A DNA stretch of 64,000 nucleotides, from assembly GCA_934633695.1 (NCBI GenBank), contig CAKTYT010000003.1:82727-146726 (forward strand), read 5' to 3'. The notes beneath the pieces are model-generated. The model did no database searches, was not told the origin of the DNA, and saw nothing but the letters and a program-made list of their open reading frames with translations. This document shows, one piece after another, positions 36,144 to 46,444 of the stretch (position 1 is the first letter of the stretch; every line of letters begins with the position of its first letter). Made by a program: the position numbers and the translations under genes. The stretch comes from an uncultured Clostridia bacterium (GTDB lineage Bacteria; Bacillota; Clostridia; Christensenellales; CAG-138).

Positions 36144-36985
36144 GCATGACACAAACATCAGATCAACTCCAGCGGCAGATCTGGGCAACAGAGCAGGAGA
36201 TATTGGATGTGATCCATCAGATTTGCACAGAACATGGTCTTCGGTATTCTCTGGCCTACGGCACACTGATTGGTGCCGTCCGGCACAGAGGCTTTATCCC
36301 GTGGGATGATGACATCGACCTGATGATGCCCAGAGAAGATTACGAGAAGCTGCTTGCGATCTGGGACACGGCTGCGCCGGAGGAGTATATTCTGCAAAAC
36401 ACCCGAACGGACCCGGATTTTACGCAAAACTTCACGAAAATCAGGAAGGATCATACAACATTCCTACAAGACGAGGTGGAACGGACGAAGCATTACCACA
36501 AAGGCATATTCGTTGATATTTTTCCCGGCGACCGCGTTCCGTCTGGCAAGATTGGGCGGAAGATGCAGTACATTGCCTGCGCCGTGAACCTGCTGTACAG
36601 CCGCGGACATACCAGCGGCTTGGGCGGAACGATCGGCAAAGTCGAGAGGATCTTGCTTAAAGCACCGAAAGAAAAATACGCTGTGCGGCGTGAACGTGCA
36701 GAGAAGAAAATTCGCAGTTGGAACGGGAACGGATCCCTGCAATATGTGTTTCCAAGCACCATCGGGAGCAGCCGCAAGTATTATTCCGCAGACCTGTTTG
36801 AGAACATGAAGACGATCGAGTTTAACGGGCAGCAGTATATGTGTGTTGCAGATATAGACGCTACCCTACGTGTGGAATACGGCGATTATATGCAGCTTCC
36901 TCCGGAGGAAGAGCGTGTCTGGAAGCACCATCCGTTTTTAATCGATTTTGAGCATAACTATGAGGAGTTGAACCATCAGACGTGA
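36140..36985 (+). CDS. licD: LicD-family phosphocholine transferase
   Basis: The 281-residue protein matches LicD: YSLAYGTLIGAVRHRGFIPW followed by DDDIDLMMPREDYEKL is the nucleotidyltransferase-like metal site. LicD enzymes transfer phosphocholine from CDP-choline to surface glycans. It is the last gene of the choline module and overlaps the transporter gene upstream and the deacetylase gene downstream by 4 bases each. The acceptor is presumably the capsule built by this locus. Confidence 0.93.
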   Translation: MSMTQTSDQLQRQIWATEQEILDVIHQICTEHGLRYSLAYGTLIGAVRHRGFIPWDDDIDLMMPREDYEKLLAIWDTAAPEEYILQNTRTDPDFTQNFTKIRKDHTTFLQDEVERTKHYHKGIFVDIFPGDRVPSGKIGRKMQYIACAVNLLYSRGHTSGLGGTIGKVERILLKAPKEKYAVRRERAEKKIRSWNGNGSLQYVFPSTIGSSRKYYSADLFENMKTIEFNGQQYMCVADIDATLRVEYGDYMQLPPEEERVWKHHPFLIDFEHNYEELNHQT

Positions 36986-37944
36986 AACAGGCGATGTTAA
37001 TCGTTTCCCTGGATTTTGAACTGTTCTGGGGCATGCAGGACAGCCATACGTTGTCCGAATATGAGGATCATGTTCTGGGTGGTCGAAAAGCCATCCCCCG
37101 CCTTTTGGAGCTTTTTCAGAAGCATGGGATCCATGCGACCTGGGCAACGGTCGGGTTCCAATTTGCCGAAGGCGAGGAACATGTCAGAAAGTATTTACCC
37201 AATCAAAGACCCACCTATGAGAAGCCAGAACTGTCCAGCTACAGATGCTTTGGGCAGATTGGGAAAGATGAGGCAGAGGCACCATGTTTCTATGCACCCA
37301 GTCTCATCCGGCAGATTGCGGATACGCCGAATCAGGAAATCGGAAGCCATACGTTCTCACATTACTATTGCAGAGAGTTGGGGCAGACCGTTCAGCAGTT
37401 CCGCGAAGATATGATGTCTGCGCAGGCTATTGCCGCTGAAAAAGGCTACCGTTTGATCTCTGCCGTTTTGCCGCGGAACCAGTGTGAACCGGAGTATACC
37501 CAAGTATTGTGTGAGCTTGGCTTTTCAGCCTACAGAGATGAAGAAAACGACTGGATTCACGAAAAAATCAAGTTCAGGCCGCTAATGAGACTTTTGCGGC
37601 TGGCGGACGTGTATCTCCCGCTGACAGGACAAGGGGGATACACCCCAAAGGTAGAAAATGGCATCGTAAACCTGGTGGGGTCACGAATGTATAAACCGTA
37701 CTTCCGGCCGCTTGCTTTTTTGGAAGGCTTGAAACTTCACCGTATCAAACGGCAAATGCTCCATGCGGCGAAAAACGGACTGACATTTCACCTTTGGTGG
37801 CATCCGCATAACATCGGCGTTCGCACAGACTTCCACATGCAGCAGTTGGAAGAAATCTTTCGCTATTTTGAAGAACTGAGAAAACGGTACGGAATGCGCA
37901 GCCTGAATATGGGCGAAGCTGCGCAGGAAGTATTGGGCAGGTGA
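36982..37944 (+). CDS. Polysaccharide deacetylase (NodB-like)
   Basis: The 320-residue enzyme begins at GTG overlapping the licD stop. The NodB fold is seen as IVSLDFELFWG (catalytic Asp region), ATWATVGF, the metal-binding EIGSHTFSHYYC and LPRNQ. It removes N- or O-acetyl groups from sugars. There is no signal peptide, so it probably acts in the cytosol on a lipid-linked or nucleotide-bound intermediate. The C-terminal half ends with FHLWWHPHNIG, common in this subgroup. Confidence 0.88.
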   Translation: MKQAMLIVSLDFELFWGMQDSHTLSEYEDHVLGGRKAIPRLLELFQKHGIHATWATVGFQFAEGEEHVRKYLPNQRPTYEKPELSSYRCFGQIGKDEAEAPCFYAPSLIRQIADTPNQEIGSHTFSHYYCRELGQTVQQFREDMMSAQAIAAEKGYRLISAVLPRNQCEPEYTQVLCELGFSAYRDEENDWIHEKIKFRPLMRLLRLADVYLPLTGQGGYTPKVENGIVNLVGSRMYKPYFRPLAFLEGLKLHRIKRQMLHAAKNGLTFHLWWHPHNIGVRTDFHMQQLEEIFRYFEELRKRYGMRSLNMGEAAQEVLGR

Positions 37945-37948
37945 GAGA

Positions 37949-39718
37949 ATGTATCAATTTTACTACGCGGATCAGAAGCAGACCTGGGAACGGGGCTTGT
38001 GTAAAGAGAACATCCGGGAGCGATTTCATATTACCGCAATCCGCCCTGCGATGTGGGAAGAGCACTGTTTGGAGTGTTCTGCGCCAGCGTGCTTTGAGAG
38101 CTGCGCTCACTACAAAAGCCGGAGCGATGGCCGCTGCAAGCGATTCGAGAATGGATTGCACACATTTGCGGATGAGCGAGCCTGCTGTGGCCAAGGCGCT
38201 CATGTGAAATTCCGCAAGTGGGGAAACATGATGACTATCCTGTTTCCTGCCATGCTGGATGAGGCGCAATATGCCTCCCTGTGGGAAAAGAATGAGTCAC
38301 TGGGTAAATTTCTCGGAAGTGTCGAGCACAGTCATCTTCCTCAGGCACTGCGCTGGCAAGGCATTCGCGTGCCGGAGTATATTCGTCGCCGCAGTCTGTG
38401 CAGGCTTCAGGGAATGGACAACCATGCGGACGCATTTCTGTTCCATGGCTATAGTTATTCAGATGAGAGCTATCGGTTGATTGTCGAAATATATGAGGAT
38501 CACGATTCGGTATGGAAAACCTCCATCACCATTCAGCCGGGGGAAAATCTGGCGATCATTTCGTCGCTTGCGGACGCATGCTCCAAACCGGGCAATCTCG
38601 TCAAGGTATATCCGGAAAACAATGTAGAAGCGGAGCTGGACATCCTTTGGTGCGACTTCGTTAAGGGAGTTCCCGCTGCCGCGGAACAGCCAGCCACCAA
38701 AGTGAAGTGCCTGGTGTGGGATCTTGACAACACCTTATGGAACGGGACTTTGATCGAGACAGAGGATCCCGCCACGCTGGAGCTAAATCCGCAGGTTCTG
38801 AAAACAATGGAGGAATTGGATCGGCGAGGAATTATTCAGTCTGTTGCCAGCAAGAACGACTTTGAACCGGCTATGGATGTCCTGCGAAAGCTTGACATTG
38901 CGGATTACTTCCTCTATCCCCAAATATCGTGGGCACCGAAAAGCACCTCTATGACCCAAATCGCCAAGAGCCTGAATATCGGAATTGATGCACTGGCTCT
39001 GATCGACGACTCCGCTTTTGAACGTCAGCAGGTGCATTCGGAATGGCCGCAGGTTCGTACATACGATGTAACAGAACTTTCGGAGCTGCTGGAGCGGACA
39101 GAATTTGATGTTCCGGTTACTGCTGAGAGCCGCCAGCGTCGGGAGATGTACCGTGCAGAGGAGCAGCGCAACACGCTGATGCAGGCAGAACATACCGACA
39201 TCCTGGCTTTCCTTCGTCAGTGCAATTTGAATCTGCACATCTTCTCTCCTGCGACAGAGGAAGAAAAACTGCGTTGTTATGAGCTGATCCTTCGCACGAA
39301 CCAGTTGAATATGTCTGGCAGAAAGTATTCGGCGGAGGAGTTCGACGAAGTCCTTGCCCGCCGCGGCCATACGAATTTCGCATTTTCCTGTGAAGATGAC
39401 TTTGGATCATATGGCATTGTTGGTTTTGGGCAGTATCGTGTGGATCATGGAGTCATGGTTTTTACGGAGTTTGCCATGTCCTGCCGTGTGGCGGGAAAGT
39501 TCGTAGAGAGCGCATTGTTTTCCTATCTGCTGAAAAGCGAGGGCTGTCAGGCAGGCAGCTTTTGCGTTCGGAAAACAAAAAAGAACGTCCTGCTGCGTAG
39601 GACGTTGGAGCAGATCGGTTTTACAAGCATCATAGAGGATCAGTTGAGTGTATCTTACAGTTACACAGAAAAACTTGTAAATGCAAAGATTGTTGCAGTT
39701 GAAGGAGTTCACTTATGA
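37949..39718 (+). CDS. FkbH-like HAD-IIIC phosphatase with Cys-rich N-terminus
   Basis: Residues about 255-420 are a HAD phosphatase domain (KCLVWDLDNTLWNGTLIE, VASKND, LALIDDSAFERQQV), and about 430-589 a GNAT-like C-terminal domain, as in FkbH proteins that make glyceryl-type units. The N-terminal 100 residues are unusual: EEHCLECSAPACFESCAHY, then DGRCKRFENG and ACCGQG, a cysteine pattern suited to metal or Fe-S binding. A beta-rich middle region follows. In this locus it may build or attach a small acyl or glyceryl decoration. The substrate is unknown. Confidence 0.82.
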   Translation: MYQFYYADQKQTWERGLCKENIRERFHITAIRPAMWEEHCLECSAPACFESCAHYKSRSDGRCKRFENGLHTFADERACCGQGAHVKFRKWGNMMTILFPAMLDEAQYASLWEKNESLGKFLGSVEHSHLPQALRWQGIRVPEYIRRRSLCRLQGMDNHADAFLFHGYSYSDESYRLIVEIYEDHDSVWKTSITIQPGENLAIISSLADACSKPGNLVKVYPENNVEAELDILWCDFVKGVPAAAEQPATKVKCLVWDLDNTLWNGTLIETEDPATLELNPQVLKTMEELDRRGIIQSVASKNDFEPAMDVLRKLDIADYFLYPQISWAPKSTSMTQIAKSLNIGIDALALIDDSAFERQQVHSEWPQVRTYDVTELSELLERTEFDVPVTAESRQRREMYRAEEQRNTLMQAEHTDILAFLRQCNLNLHIFSPATEEEKLRCYELILRTNQLNMSGRKYSAEEFDEVLARRGHTNFAFSCEDDFGSYGIVGFGQYRVDHGVMVFTEFAMSCRVAGKFVESALFSYLLKSEGCQAGSFCVRKTKKNVLLRRTLEQIGFTSIIEDQLSVSYSYTEKLVNAKIVAVEGVHL

Positions 39719-40569
39719 AATCTCAGGAAACACCGCTGATTAGTGTCATTATGGGGATTTACAATTGTGCAGATACGTTGCCGGATGCGATTGAGTCGAT
39801 TTTGAATCAGACTTTTCAGGATTTTGAATTGATTTTGTGTAACGATGGTTCCACAGATGAAACACTGGAAATTGCGCAGAGGTACGCTGTACAATTTCCA
39901 GAGCACATTGTGCTCATCCAGAATGAACAGAATATGGGGTTAAATTTCACACTGAACCATTGTCTCCAGATTGCAAGAGGAAAGTATATTGCCCGTATGG
40001 ATGGAGATGATCGTTCACTTCCAAATCGATTTCAGGTAGAGGCAACCTATCTGGATGAACATCCGGAATACGCATTTGTTAGCGCAAACTTGGAGGTATT
40101 TGACAATAAAGGTGTTTGGGGAAGGACACACTTTAAGCCTGAGCCACAGCCCAGCGATTTAGTAAAGGGATCTTCGTTTAGCCACTCTGCATGTATGGTA
40201 CGTAAAAGTGTATTTGATGAAGTGGGCGGCTATTCTGAAGGCAAATGGTTGATGCGCGTTGAAGATAAACACCTTTGGTATAAGATATATGTGGCCGGTT
40301 ATAGGGGAAGAAATTTAGAAGAGATTCTTTATTCCTATCGAGATGATCGTGATGGCTATAATAAGCGGAAGCTGCGATATCGGTTCAATAGTGTTTATGT
40401 CGCTTCTTTAACAATAAAAGCATTTCACCTGCCTCCACATTACTATCTTATCGCAGCAAATGCAATTGTGATTGGACTGCTACCATATCCAATTTATAAT
40501 CGCTTACACAAGTGGAAAATGAACCGCTCTACTGGAACTAATGCCTCTGACGAAGGATGCAGGCTATGA
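39715..40569 (+). CDS. GT2-family glycosyltransferase
   Basis: The 284-residue GT-A enzyme shows ISVIMGIYNCADTL, LCNDGSTDET, the metal-site RMDGDDRSLPNRF and VEDKHLWYK as probable base region. A short hydrophobic C-terminal stretch suggests membrane association. It overlaps both neighbours by 4 bases (ATGA), so it is translationally coupled. It adds one sugar to the capsule repeat unit; donor and linkage cannot be told. Confidence 0.92.
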   Translation: MKSQETPLISVIMGIYNCADTLPDAIESILNQTFQDFELILCNDGSTDETLEIAQRYAVQFPEHIVLIQNEQNMGLNFTLNHCLQIARGKYIARMDGDDRSLPNRFQVEATYLDEHPEYAFVSANLEVFDNKGVWGRTHFKPEPQPSDLVKGSSFSHSACMVRKSVFDEVGGYSEGKWLMRVEDKHLWYKIYVAGYRGRNLEEILYSYRDDRDGYNKRKLRYRFNSVYVASLTIKAFHLPPHYYLIAANAIVIGLLPYPIYNRLHKWKMNRSTGTNASDEGCRL

Positions 40570-41684
40570 AGAAAGTCTTGTTTTTTATACATAATATGGC
40601 CGATGGCGGTGCGCAGAAAGTACTAGTCAATCTTGTCAACAATATGGATTGCTCCCGGTTTGATATTTCGGTCACGGCTCTCTTTGGCGGCGGTGTGAAC
40701 GAGCAATTTCTTTCGCCAAACATCCATTTTCGGACGGTATTCCCAAGAGCTGTGTCCGGTAATAGTAAACTGATGAAACTGCTGACACCAACACAACTGC
40801 ATCGTCTGTGTGTGAAAGAGCACTATGATATTGAGGTTTCTTATCTAGAGGGCTCCACTGCACGTATCATCAGTGGTTGTCAGGACACAAACACCAAGCT
40901 TGTATCGTGGATTCATGTGGAGCAGCACACGATGGAGCGCCTGTCAGGCTCGTTCCGCAGTGAGCACGAGGCGCGTAAGTGCTACGACCGCTTTGACCAA
41001 ACTGTGTGTGTTTCGCAGTATGTCCATGATGATTTTTGCCGCATTCTGGATTTTCAGAAGCCATGTCGAGTGTTGTACAACACGGTGGAATCCGAGAAAA
41101 TACTGGCTAATGCAGATGATGCTGCACCAGAGTTGAAGAATGACGGAAAAATACGGCTGATGGCAGTCGGAACGCTGAAGGAATCCAAGGGCTATATGCG
41201 TCTGCTATCCATCATCAAGCACCTGCGAGACGAACAGTATCCTATTCACCTTTACATTCTAGGTATCGGCTCACTTCAGCAGAAAATGGAACGCTTTATT
41301 CGAGAAAATAGTCTATCGGAGTCAGTCACATTGTTGGGTTATCAGATCAATCCCTACAAATATGTCGCAAAATGCAATCTCTTCGTCTGCGCCAGTTTTG
41401 CTGAGGGTTTCTCAACTGCGGCTACTGAGGCGCTGATCGTTGGAACACCGGTTTGCACGGTCGAGGTTTCCGGCATGAAGGAAATGCTAGGTGAGCATAA
41501 CGAGTGGGGTGTTGTGACACAAAACAGTGAGGAAGCGCTGTATCAAGGGATTAAAGACCTGTTAGACCATCCAAATATACTTGCGCACTATAAAGAAAAA
41601 ACTATTGAACGAGGCAAGACCTTCGGCACAGAGAATACTGTCCACGCAGTAGAGGAGATGCTGAGCCATTTAGGAGGTCAATGA
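40566..41684 (+). CDS. GT4-family glycosyltransferase
   Basis: The 372-residue GT-B enzyme has an N-terminal HNMADGGAQKVLVNLVNNM glycine-rich loop and a C-terminal donor domain (MAVGTLKESKGYMRLLSIIK, LLGYQINPYKYVAKCNLFVC, SFAEGFSTAATEALIVGTPV). I start at the ATG overlapping the previous stop (ATGA). It is a retaining glycosyltransferase of the capsule locus; the sugar is unknown. Confidence 0.92.
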   Translation: MKKVLFFIHNMADGGAQKVLVNLVNNMDCSRFDISVTALFGGGVNEQFLSPNIHFRTVFPRAVSGNSKLMKLLTPTQLHRLCVKEHYDIEVSYLEGSTARIISGCQDTNTKLVSWIHVEQHTMERLSGSFRSEHEARKCYDRFDQTVCVSQYVHDDFCRILDFQKPCRVLYNTVESEKILANADDAAPELKNDGKIRLMAVGTLKESKGYMRLLSIIKHLRDEQYPIHLYILGIGSLQQKMERFIRENSLSESVTLLGYQINPYKYVAKCNLFVCASFAEGFSTAATEALIVGTPVCTVEVSGMKEMLGEHNEWGVVTQNSEEALYQGIKDLLDHPNILAHYKEKTIERGKTFGTENTVHAVEEMLSHLGGQ

Positions 41685-41685
41685 T

Positions 41686-42360
41686 ATGAATACGAAGAAT
41701 ACGAAACAATTGGCCAAACGTTTTCTGTCCGAATATAACCCACTTGCAATCCGTCGAAGGGCGAAGATGCGCAATGAGCTCACAAATAAAACGCCGACAT
41801 TTCTTTGTCCAAACTGTATTGGTGGACTACTCTTTCATGATTTGGGGTTGCAGTTTAGATCACCAACAGTCAATCTAATGATGTATCAGACCGATTTTTT
41901 GAAGTTTGTTCTGCATATGGATGACTATTTGGGCCAGGAACTGCAGTTTTTCGAGCATCCGGAATATAAGTTTCCCTGCGCACATTTGGGAGATATAACA
42001 ATCCATTTTACACACTATCAAAGCAAAGAAGAAGCCGCGCACGCATGGTATGACCGCTCAAAGAGAATTGACATAAATAATATGTTTGTTTTCTTAGAGG
42101 AACGGGACGGATTAACAAAAGAGGATATTGTGCAGCTCGGGGCGATACATGCTCGGGGGCTGGTTGTATTCACAGCACATGCATACCCTGATATTCCATA
42201 TGCTTTGCAAATTCCCAAGTATGAGAACGATGGCGAAGTTGGAAATATCCTTCGCAAGTCATATTGGGACGATCATCGCGAATACGAAGAGTATTTTGAT
42301 TTTGTGAGATGGTTTAATGAGGCGAATGGAGATTTCGGTATTCGCCAATTTGCTAAATAA
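41686..42360 (+). CDS. DUF1919 exopolysaccharide-associated protein
   Basis: The 224-residue protein carries the DUF1919 pattern: FLCPNCIGGLLFHDLGLQFR, TVNLMMY and FVFLEERDGLT. Members are found in exopolysaccharide loci and are thought to be glycosyl- or acyl-transferases, without solid biochemistry. The PNCIGG cysteine is a family feature. GGAGG lies 8 bases upstream of the ATG. Confidence 0.85.
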   Translation: MNTKNTKQLAKRFLSEYNPLAIRRRAKMRNELTNKTPTFLCPNCIGGLLFHDLGLQFRSPTVNLMMYQTDFLKFVLHMDDYLGQELQFFEHPEYKFPCAHLGDITIHFTHYQSKEEAAHAWYDRSKRIDINNMFVFLEERDGLTKEDIVQLGAIHARGLVVFTAHAYPDIPYALQIPKYENDGEVGNILRKSYWDDHREYEEYFDFVRWFNEANGDFGIRQFAK

Positions 42361-42410
42361 GAGGACTTGGCGCATAAAGATCACGAATGAATTGAGGTTA
42401 TGAGAAACAT

Positions 42411-42956
42411 ATGCGAAATTTGCTGAAAGAGTTTGTCTATCGTCTGCGTGGTGAGTATACCACCGAGAAGTTGGTATCTATGGGGATGGTAGTCGGGAAA
42501 AACTTTAAGCGCCTAAACGGGGTGATTCTTGATCCCTCGCATTGTTGGCTTATTGAGATTGGTAATGATGTGACGATGGCACCAAGGGTACATATTCTCT
42601 GTCACGATGCAAGTACAAAAACATTCTTAAATTACACAAAAATCAGTAGAGTTACAATTGGAAATAACGTGTTTATTGGCGCAGGGAGCATTGTTTTGCC
42701 TGGAGTCACGATCGGAAGTGATGTCGTAATTGGCGCCGGAAGTATCGTGACACACGATGTACCGGACGGAATGGTCGCTATGGGGAATCCCGCCAGAGTT
42801 GTCTGCTCATTAGAGCAATATCTTCAGAAAGAAAAAGCGCGGATGGCGGAGTCTCCTTGTTATGGTGAGGAGTATACTCTGCGCAAAGCTGTTCCAATGG
42901 AACTGCGACTGAAGCAGAAGTCCGAGTTAAGCGGAAGAATTGGGTACATTGACTGA
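42411..42956 (+). CDS. Hexapeptide-repeat O-acetyltransferase
   Basis: The 181-residue protein has a left-handed beta-helix: IGNNVFIGAGSIVLPGVTIG, then SDVVIGAGSIV and GNPARVV, with the active-site type HILCHDAST. It belongs to the maltose/galactoside acetyltransferase group and uses acetyl-CoA to acetylate a sugar hydroxyl. A paralogue with the same architecture lies at 46445, where the frame is broken; the N-termini of the two align well. Confidence 0.9.
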   Translation: MRNLLKEFVYRLRGEYTTEKLVSMGMVVGKNFKRLNGVILDPSHCWLIEIGNDVTMAPRVHILCHDASTKTFLNYTKISRVTIGNNVFIGAGSIVLPGVTIGSDVVIGAGSIVTHDVPDGMVAMGNPARVVCSLEQYLQKEKARMAESPCYGEEYTLRKAVPMELRLKQKSELSGRIGYID

Positions 42957-42998
42957 GTTTTGCTGTAGCACGATCTATATATTTCGGGAGTTGTTGCC

Positions 42999-44216
42999 AT
43001 GAAAGTTTTGGTGATTAATGGGGATTGCGTTCAGACAAATAGTTCTGCAAATCTGTGCCATCTGTCATATATTCGAGGGATGATAGACAGTGGAATGGAT
43101 GTTACCTTGCTTAGTGCTGGTGGAAACGGGTATGAAACTGATCCTATGATGCAAATCCCTCAACAGGTTACTCAATATACCTTCAGAGGAACTTCTCTCT
43201 ATCAGAAGCTTTCATCAATAAAAAAACGGGTTACATCACGCCACACCTCAACATACGATTCTGGTATTATATGTGGCGAAAGCGCTGCACATAGTATGAT
43301 TAGAAAGATTAAATCGTATATTCTTTCCCTCTATGGAGTTCATGGAATATATGCAACGTTTGTAAGGCATGCCAAGCATTTTGAGTCAACTGAAGTATTT
43401 GACTATGTGCTGTCGATCTCTACTCCCCCATCCAGCCACCTTCTAGCCTATAAACTTCTGAAAACTGGTCGCATCAAAGCCACCCATTGGATCCAAATCT
43501 GGGAAGACCCTTGGTACTCCGACGCATACGGCTTCAATGGGAAGAAAAAAATCTTCAAAGAGGAAAAGCGGCTGCTCTCTTTTGCAGAGAAGGTCTGCTA
43601 TGTCAGTCCGCTGACGCTTCGGAATCAGCAGAGGTTATTTCCTGAGTCGGCGAAAAAGATGTTCTGGATGCCGTTGCCCGCATACTACAAGAATGATACA
43701 CCTGCGCATAAATTCTCTGGAAGGAATATCTATGGCTATTTTGGAGCTTATTATCCTGCAGCCCGTGATTTGCAGCCATTCTATGAAGCTGCTAAGGCGA
43801 CAAATGTAGAGGTCAATATCTGTGGAGATCCGGCAAATTTGTTTTCAGCTGTCGCACAGATTCACATTCATCCTCGCCTTCCTTTAACAGAATTGAAACC
43901 AATCGAGGATAGCACCAATGTTCTCATATTCCTCTGCAATCGCAAAGGTGGTCAAATACCAGGCAAGATATATCAGTATTCTGCAACGGACAAAACGATT
44001 TTATTTATCCTTGATGGCACAGAGGACGAGCAGACTGTATTGAAAGATTATTTCGGCAAGTTTAATCGATATGTTTTCTGCCAAAATACTGTGGAAGATA
44101 TTACTCGCGCAATTCGGCAGATAGAATCCGGCGATATTGGTTCTGTTCAAAATGTGCCGTTGGATGATTTTGAACCAGCTAAGATTGTTACGAGTACTCT
44201 GGATGCTGTGAGGTGA
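42999..44216 (+). CDS. Probable GT-B glycosyltransferase
   Basis: The 405-residue soluble protein starts with a beta strand and loop typical of GT-B enzymes (KVLVINGDCVQTNSSANLCH) and has HWIQIWEDPWYSDAYG, WMPLPAYY and RKGGQIPGKIYQYSATDKTI late, which resembles a donor-binding region (PGKxxEY). It is not a textbook GT4 sequence, so the activity is inferred from fold signs and from its place between an acetyltransferase and a GT2 enzyme. Confidence 0.6.
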   Translation: MKVLVINGDCVQTNSSANLCHLSYIRGMIDSGMDVTLLSAGGNGYETDPMMQIPQQVTQYTFRGTSLYQKLSSIKKRVTSRHTSTYDSGIICGESAAHSMIRKIKSYILSLYGVHGIYATFVRHAKHFESTEVFDYVLSISTPPSSHLLAYKLLKTGRIKATHWIQIWEDPWYSDAYGFNGKKKIFKEEKRLLSFAEKVCYVSPLTLRNQQRLFPESAKKMFWMPLPAYYKNDTPAHKFSGRNIYGYFGAYYPAARDLQPFYEAAKATNVEVNICGDPANLFSAVAQIHIHPRLPLTELKPIEDSTNVLIFLCNRKGGQIPGKIYQYSATDKTILFILDGTEDEQTVLKDYFGKFNRYVFCQNTVEDITRAIRQIESGDIGSVQNVPLDDFEPAKIVTSTLDAVR

Positions 44217-45190
44217 ACCCTGTGGATACTGCAAAGATCAGTGTTATCGTCCCTGTCTATAAGGTCGAAGCATATCTGGACAAGTGCGTGTCCTCCATCG
44301 TAAACCAGACATATACGAATCTGGAGATCATCTTGGTGGACGACGGATCTCCTGACAACTGCCCTGCCATGTGTGACGCATGGGCGGAAAAGGACAGCCG
44401 CATCCAGGTGATACACAAAACCAACGGCGGTCTGTCGGATGCCCGAAATGCAGGAATAGCCGTCGCAACTGGGGAACTGATGGCTTTCGTCGATAGCGAT
44501 GATTGGATTGCGCCTGATATGTACAAGTACCTTTATCAGCGCTTGGCAGAGGATAACAGCGACATCGCAGCCTGTGGTGTGCAGACGGTATGGGAGGATG
44601 AAACTGCTCCCCGCACGCTGACGCGGGAGGGCAGTTGTGTTCTGAACCAAGAGGAAGCCATGCAGGCCATTATCGAAGAATCGTGGCTCAAACAGCCCGT
44701 TTGGTACAAGATTTATAAAACAGAGCTGGTCAGAGATATTCTATTTCCAGTAGGGAAATATCACGAGGATGTTTTCTGGAGTTATCAAGCTGTTGGCAGA
44801 GCTCAGCGGGTGTCAGTTTCAGATCACATAGGCTATTACTACCTTCAGCGAGGCGGCAGCATTATGGGCGAGGGATATTCGCTTAAACGCCTGGATGCTG
44901 TCGAGGCGAAGGTACAGCGCTGCGCATACATACAAGAGTGCTTTCCCGAAATATCTGCGCTGGCTACCAAAAATCTGTGGTTTTCCTGCATCTACCATGG
45001 GCAACTAGCACTGTGGGATCTGGATGAAAAGGCAGTAGCACAAGTGCTGACTTTTTTGCAGGACGTTTTGAAATCCAACCCAGTTGTCGCGGACGGCTGT
45101 ACATGGAAGGAACGAATCTGGCTGCGTATGGCACAGCTCGACCTGCGGATGACTTGCAGGCTCAGAACGTGGCTGCGTATTGGTCTATAA
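44213..45190 (+). CDS. GT2-family glycosyltransferase
   Basis: The 325-residue GT-A enzyme has [44 protein letters not shown] and FVDSDDW, all standard for EpsJ-like transferases. It starts with GTG overlapping the stop of the previous gene. The C-terminus is amphipathic, so membrane association is likely. It is more GC-rich than its left neighbour. Confidence 0.93.
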   Translation: MNPVDTAKISVIVPVYKVEAYLDKCVSSIVNQTYTNLEIILVDDGSPDNCPAMCDAWAEKDSRIQVIHKTNGGLSDARNAGIAVATGELMAFVDSDDWIAPDMYKYLYQRLAEDNSDIAACGVQTVWEDETAPRTLTREGSCVLNQEEAMQAIIEESWLKQPVWYKIYKTELVRDILFPVGKYHEDVFWSYQAVGRAQRVSVSDHIGYYYLQRGGSIMGEGYSLKRLDAVEAKVQRCAYIQECFPEISALATKNLWFSCIYHGQLALWDLDEKAVAQVLTFLQDVLKSNPVVADGCTWKERIWLRMAQLDLRMTCRLRTWLRIGL

Positions 45191-45210
45191 TCTATAGGGA
45201 GAGAAGCTAT

Positions 45211-46443
45211 ATGAAAATTGCTGTTGCTGGGACGGGGTATGTTGGAATATCGAACGCTGTCCTGCTCTCACAAAAGAATGAAGTCTGTGCGGTGGATATT
45301 CTTCCGAAGAAAGTGGAGATGTTAAACCATCGGATTTCACCCATCGTTGATCCAGAGGTCGAGGAATACCTGAAGGACAAGCCTTTGAAGCTGTCTGCAA
45401 CAACAGACGGATGTGCTGCATACAAAGACGCAGATTTCATCATCATTGCTACACCGACAAATTATGACCCGGTTAAAAACTACTTTGACACGTCCTCTGT
45501 GGAATCAGTGATCGAACAAGCCCTCTCTTGCAATGAACACGGAACGATTGTCATCAAGTCTACGGTTCCGGTCGGATACACGCAAAGTCTGCATGAGAAG
45601 TATCAAGTGGATCGGATTCTCTTCAGCCCGGAATTCCTGCGGGAAGGTCATGCTCTGTATGACAACCTACATCCTTCCCGTATTATTGTTGGTTCGCTGA
45701 AAAGCAGCCCTTTGATGACAGAAAAGGCACGGCAGTTTGCGGAGTTGCTTTTGGATGGCGCGGTGAAAAGAGATGTCCCTATTTTACTCACTCACACGAC
45801 GGAGGCAGAAGCGGTCAAGCTGTTTGCCAATACATATCTTGCGCTGCGAATCAGTTTCTTTAATGAGCTTGATAGCTATGCTGAGGTACATGATCTGGAT
45901 ACCAGGCAGATCATTGACGGGGTTTGCATGGATGGAAGGATTGGAAACTACTATAATAACCCATCCTTTGGATATGGCGGATATTGTCTTCCAAAGGATA
46001 CCAAGCAGTTGCTGGCAAACTACAAGGATGTTCCAGAGAATCTGATTGGCGCAATCGTGGAATCGAATCGTACCAGGAAGGACTTCATAGCGGAACGTGT
46101 ATTGGAAAAAGCAGGATATTATGAGAATGATACACGTGGTAGAGATGGAGTTCCTGGACGGCAAGTAACAGTAGGAGTATATCGGCTCACCATGAAAACC
46201 GATTCGGATAATTTCCGGCAGTCTTCTATTCAAGGTGTGATGAAACGGATCAAGGCAAAGGGTGCCGAGGTCGTGATCTATGAACCGACACTAGATGAGG
46301 AGCTCTTTTTTGGCAGCAGAGTGGTGAGTAATCTTCCAGAATTTAAGCAGATTTGCAATGTAATCATTGCAAATCGCTACTCGGCAGAACTGGAGGACTG
46401 CTGGGATAAAGTATATACCAGAGATATCTATAGGAGGGATTGA
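45211..46443 (+). CDS. UDP-glucose/UDP-sugar 6-dehydrogenase
   Basis: This NAD-dependent enzyme oxidises UDP-hexose to UDP-hexuronic acid. The start is at [20 protein letters not shown] (Rossmann loop), with GGGAGAG upstream. [33 protein letters not shown] and the catalytic cysteine motif [14 protein letters not shown] are all intact over 410 residues. It implies an acidic sugar, such as glucuronic or galacturonic acid, in the polymer. Confidence 0.95.
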   Translation: MKIAVAGTGYVGISNAVLLSQKNEVCAVDILPKKVEMLNHRISPIVDPEVEEYLKDKPLKLSATTDGCAAYKDADFIIIATPTNYDPVKNYFDTSSVESVIEQALSCNEHGTIVIKSTVPVGYTQSLHEKYQVDRILFSPEFLREGHALYDNLHPSRIIVGSLKSSPLMTEKARQFAELLLDGAVKRDVPILLTHTTEAEAVKLFANTYLALRISFFNELDSYAEVHDLDTRQIIDGVCMDGRIGNYYNNPSFGYGGYCLPKDTKQLLANYKDVPENLIGAIVESNRTRKDFIAERVLEKAGYYENDTRGRDGVPGRQVTVGVYRLTMKTDSDNFRQSSIQGVMKRIKAKGAEVVIYEPTLDEELFFGSRVVSNLPEFKQICNVIIANRYSAELEDCWDKVYTRDIYRRD

Positions 46444-46444
46444 A

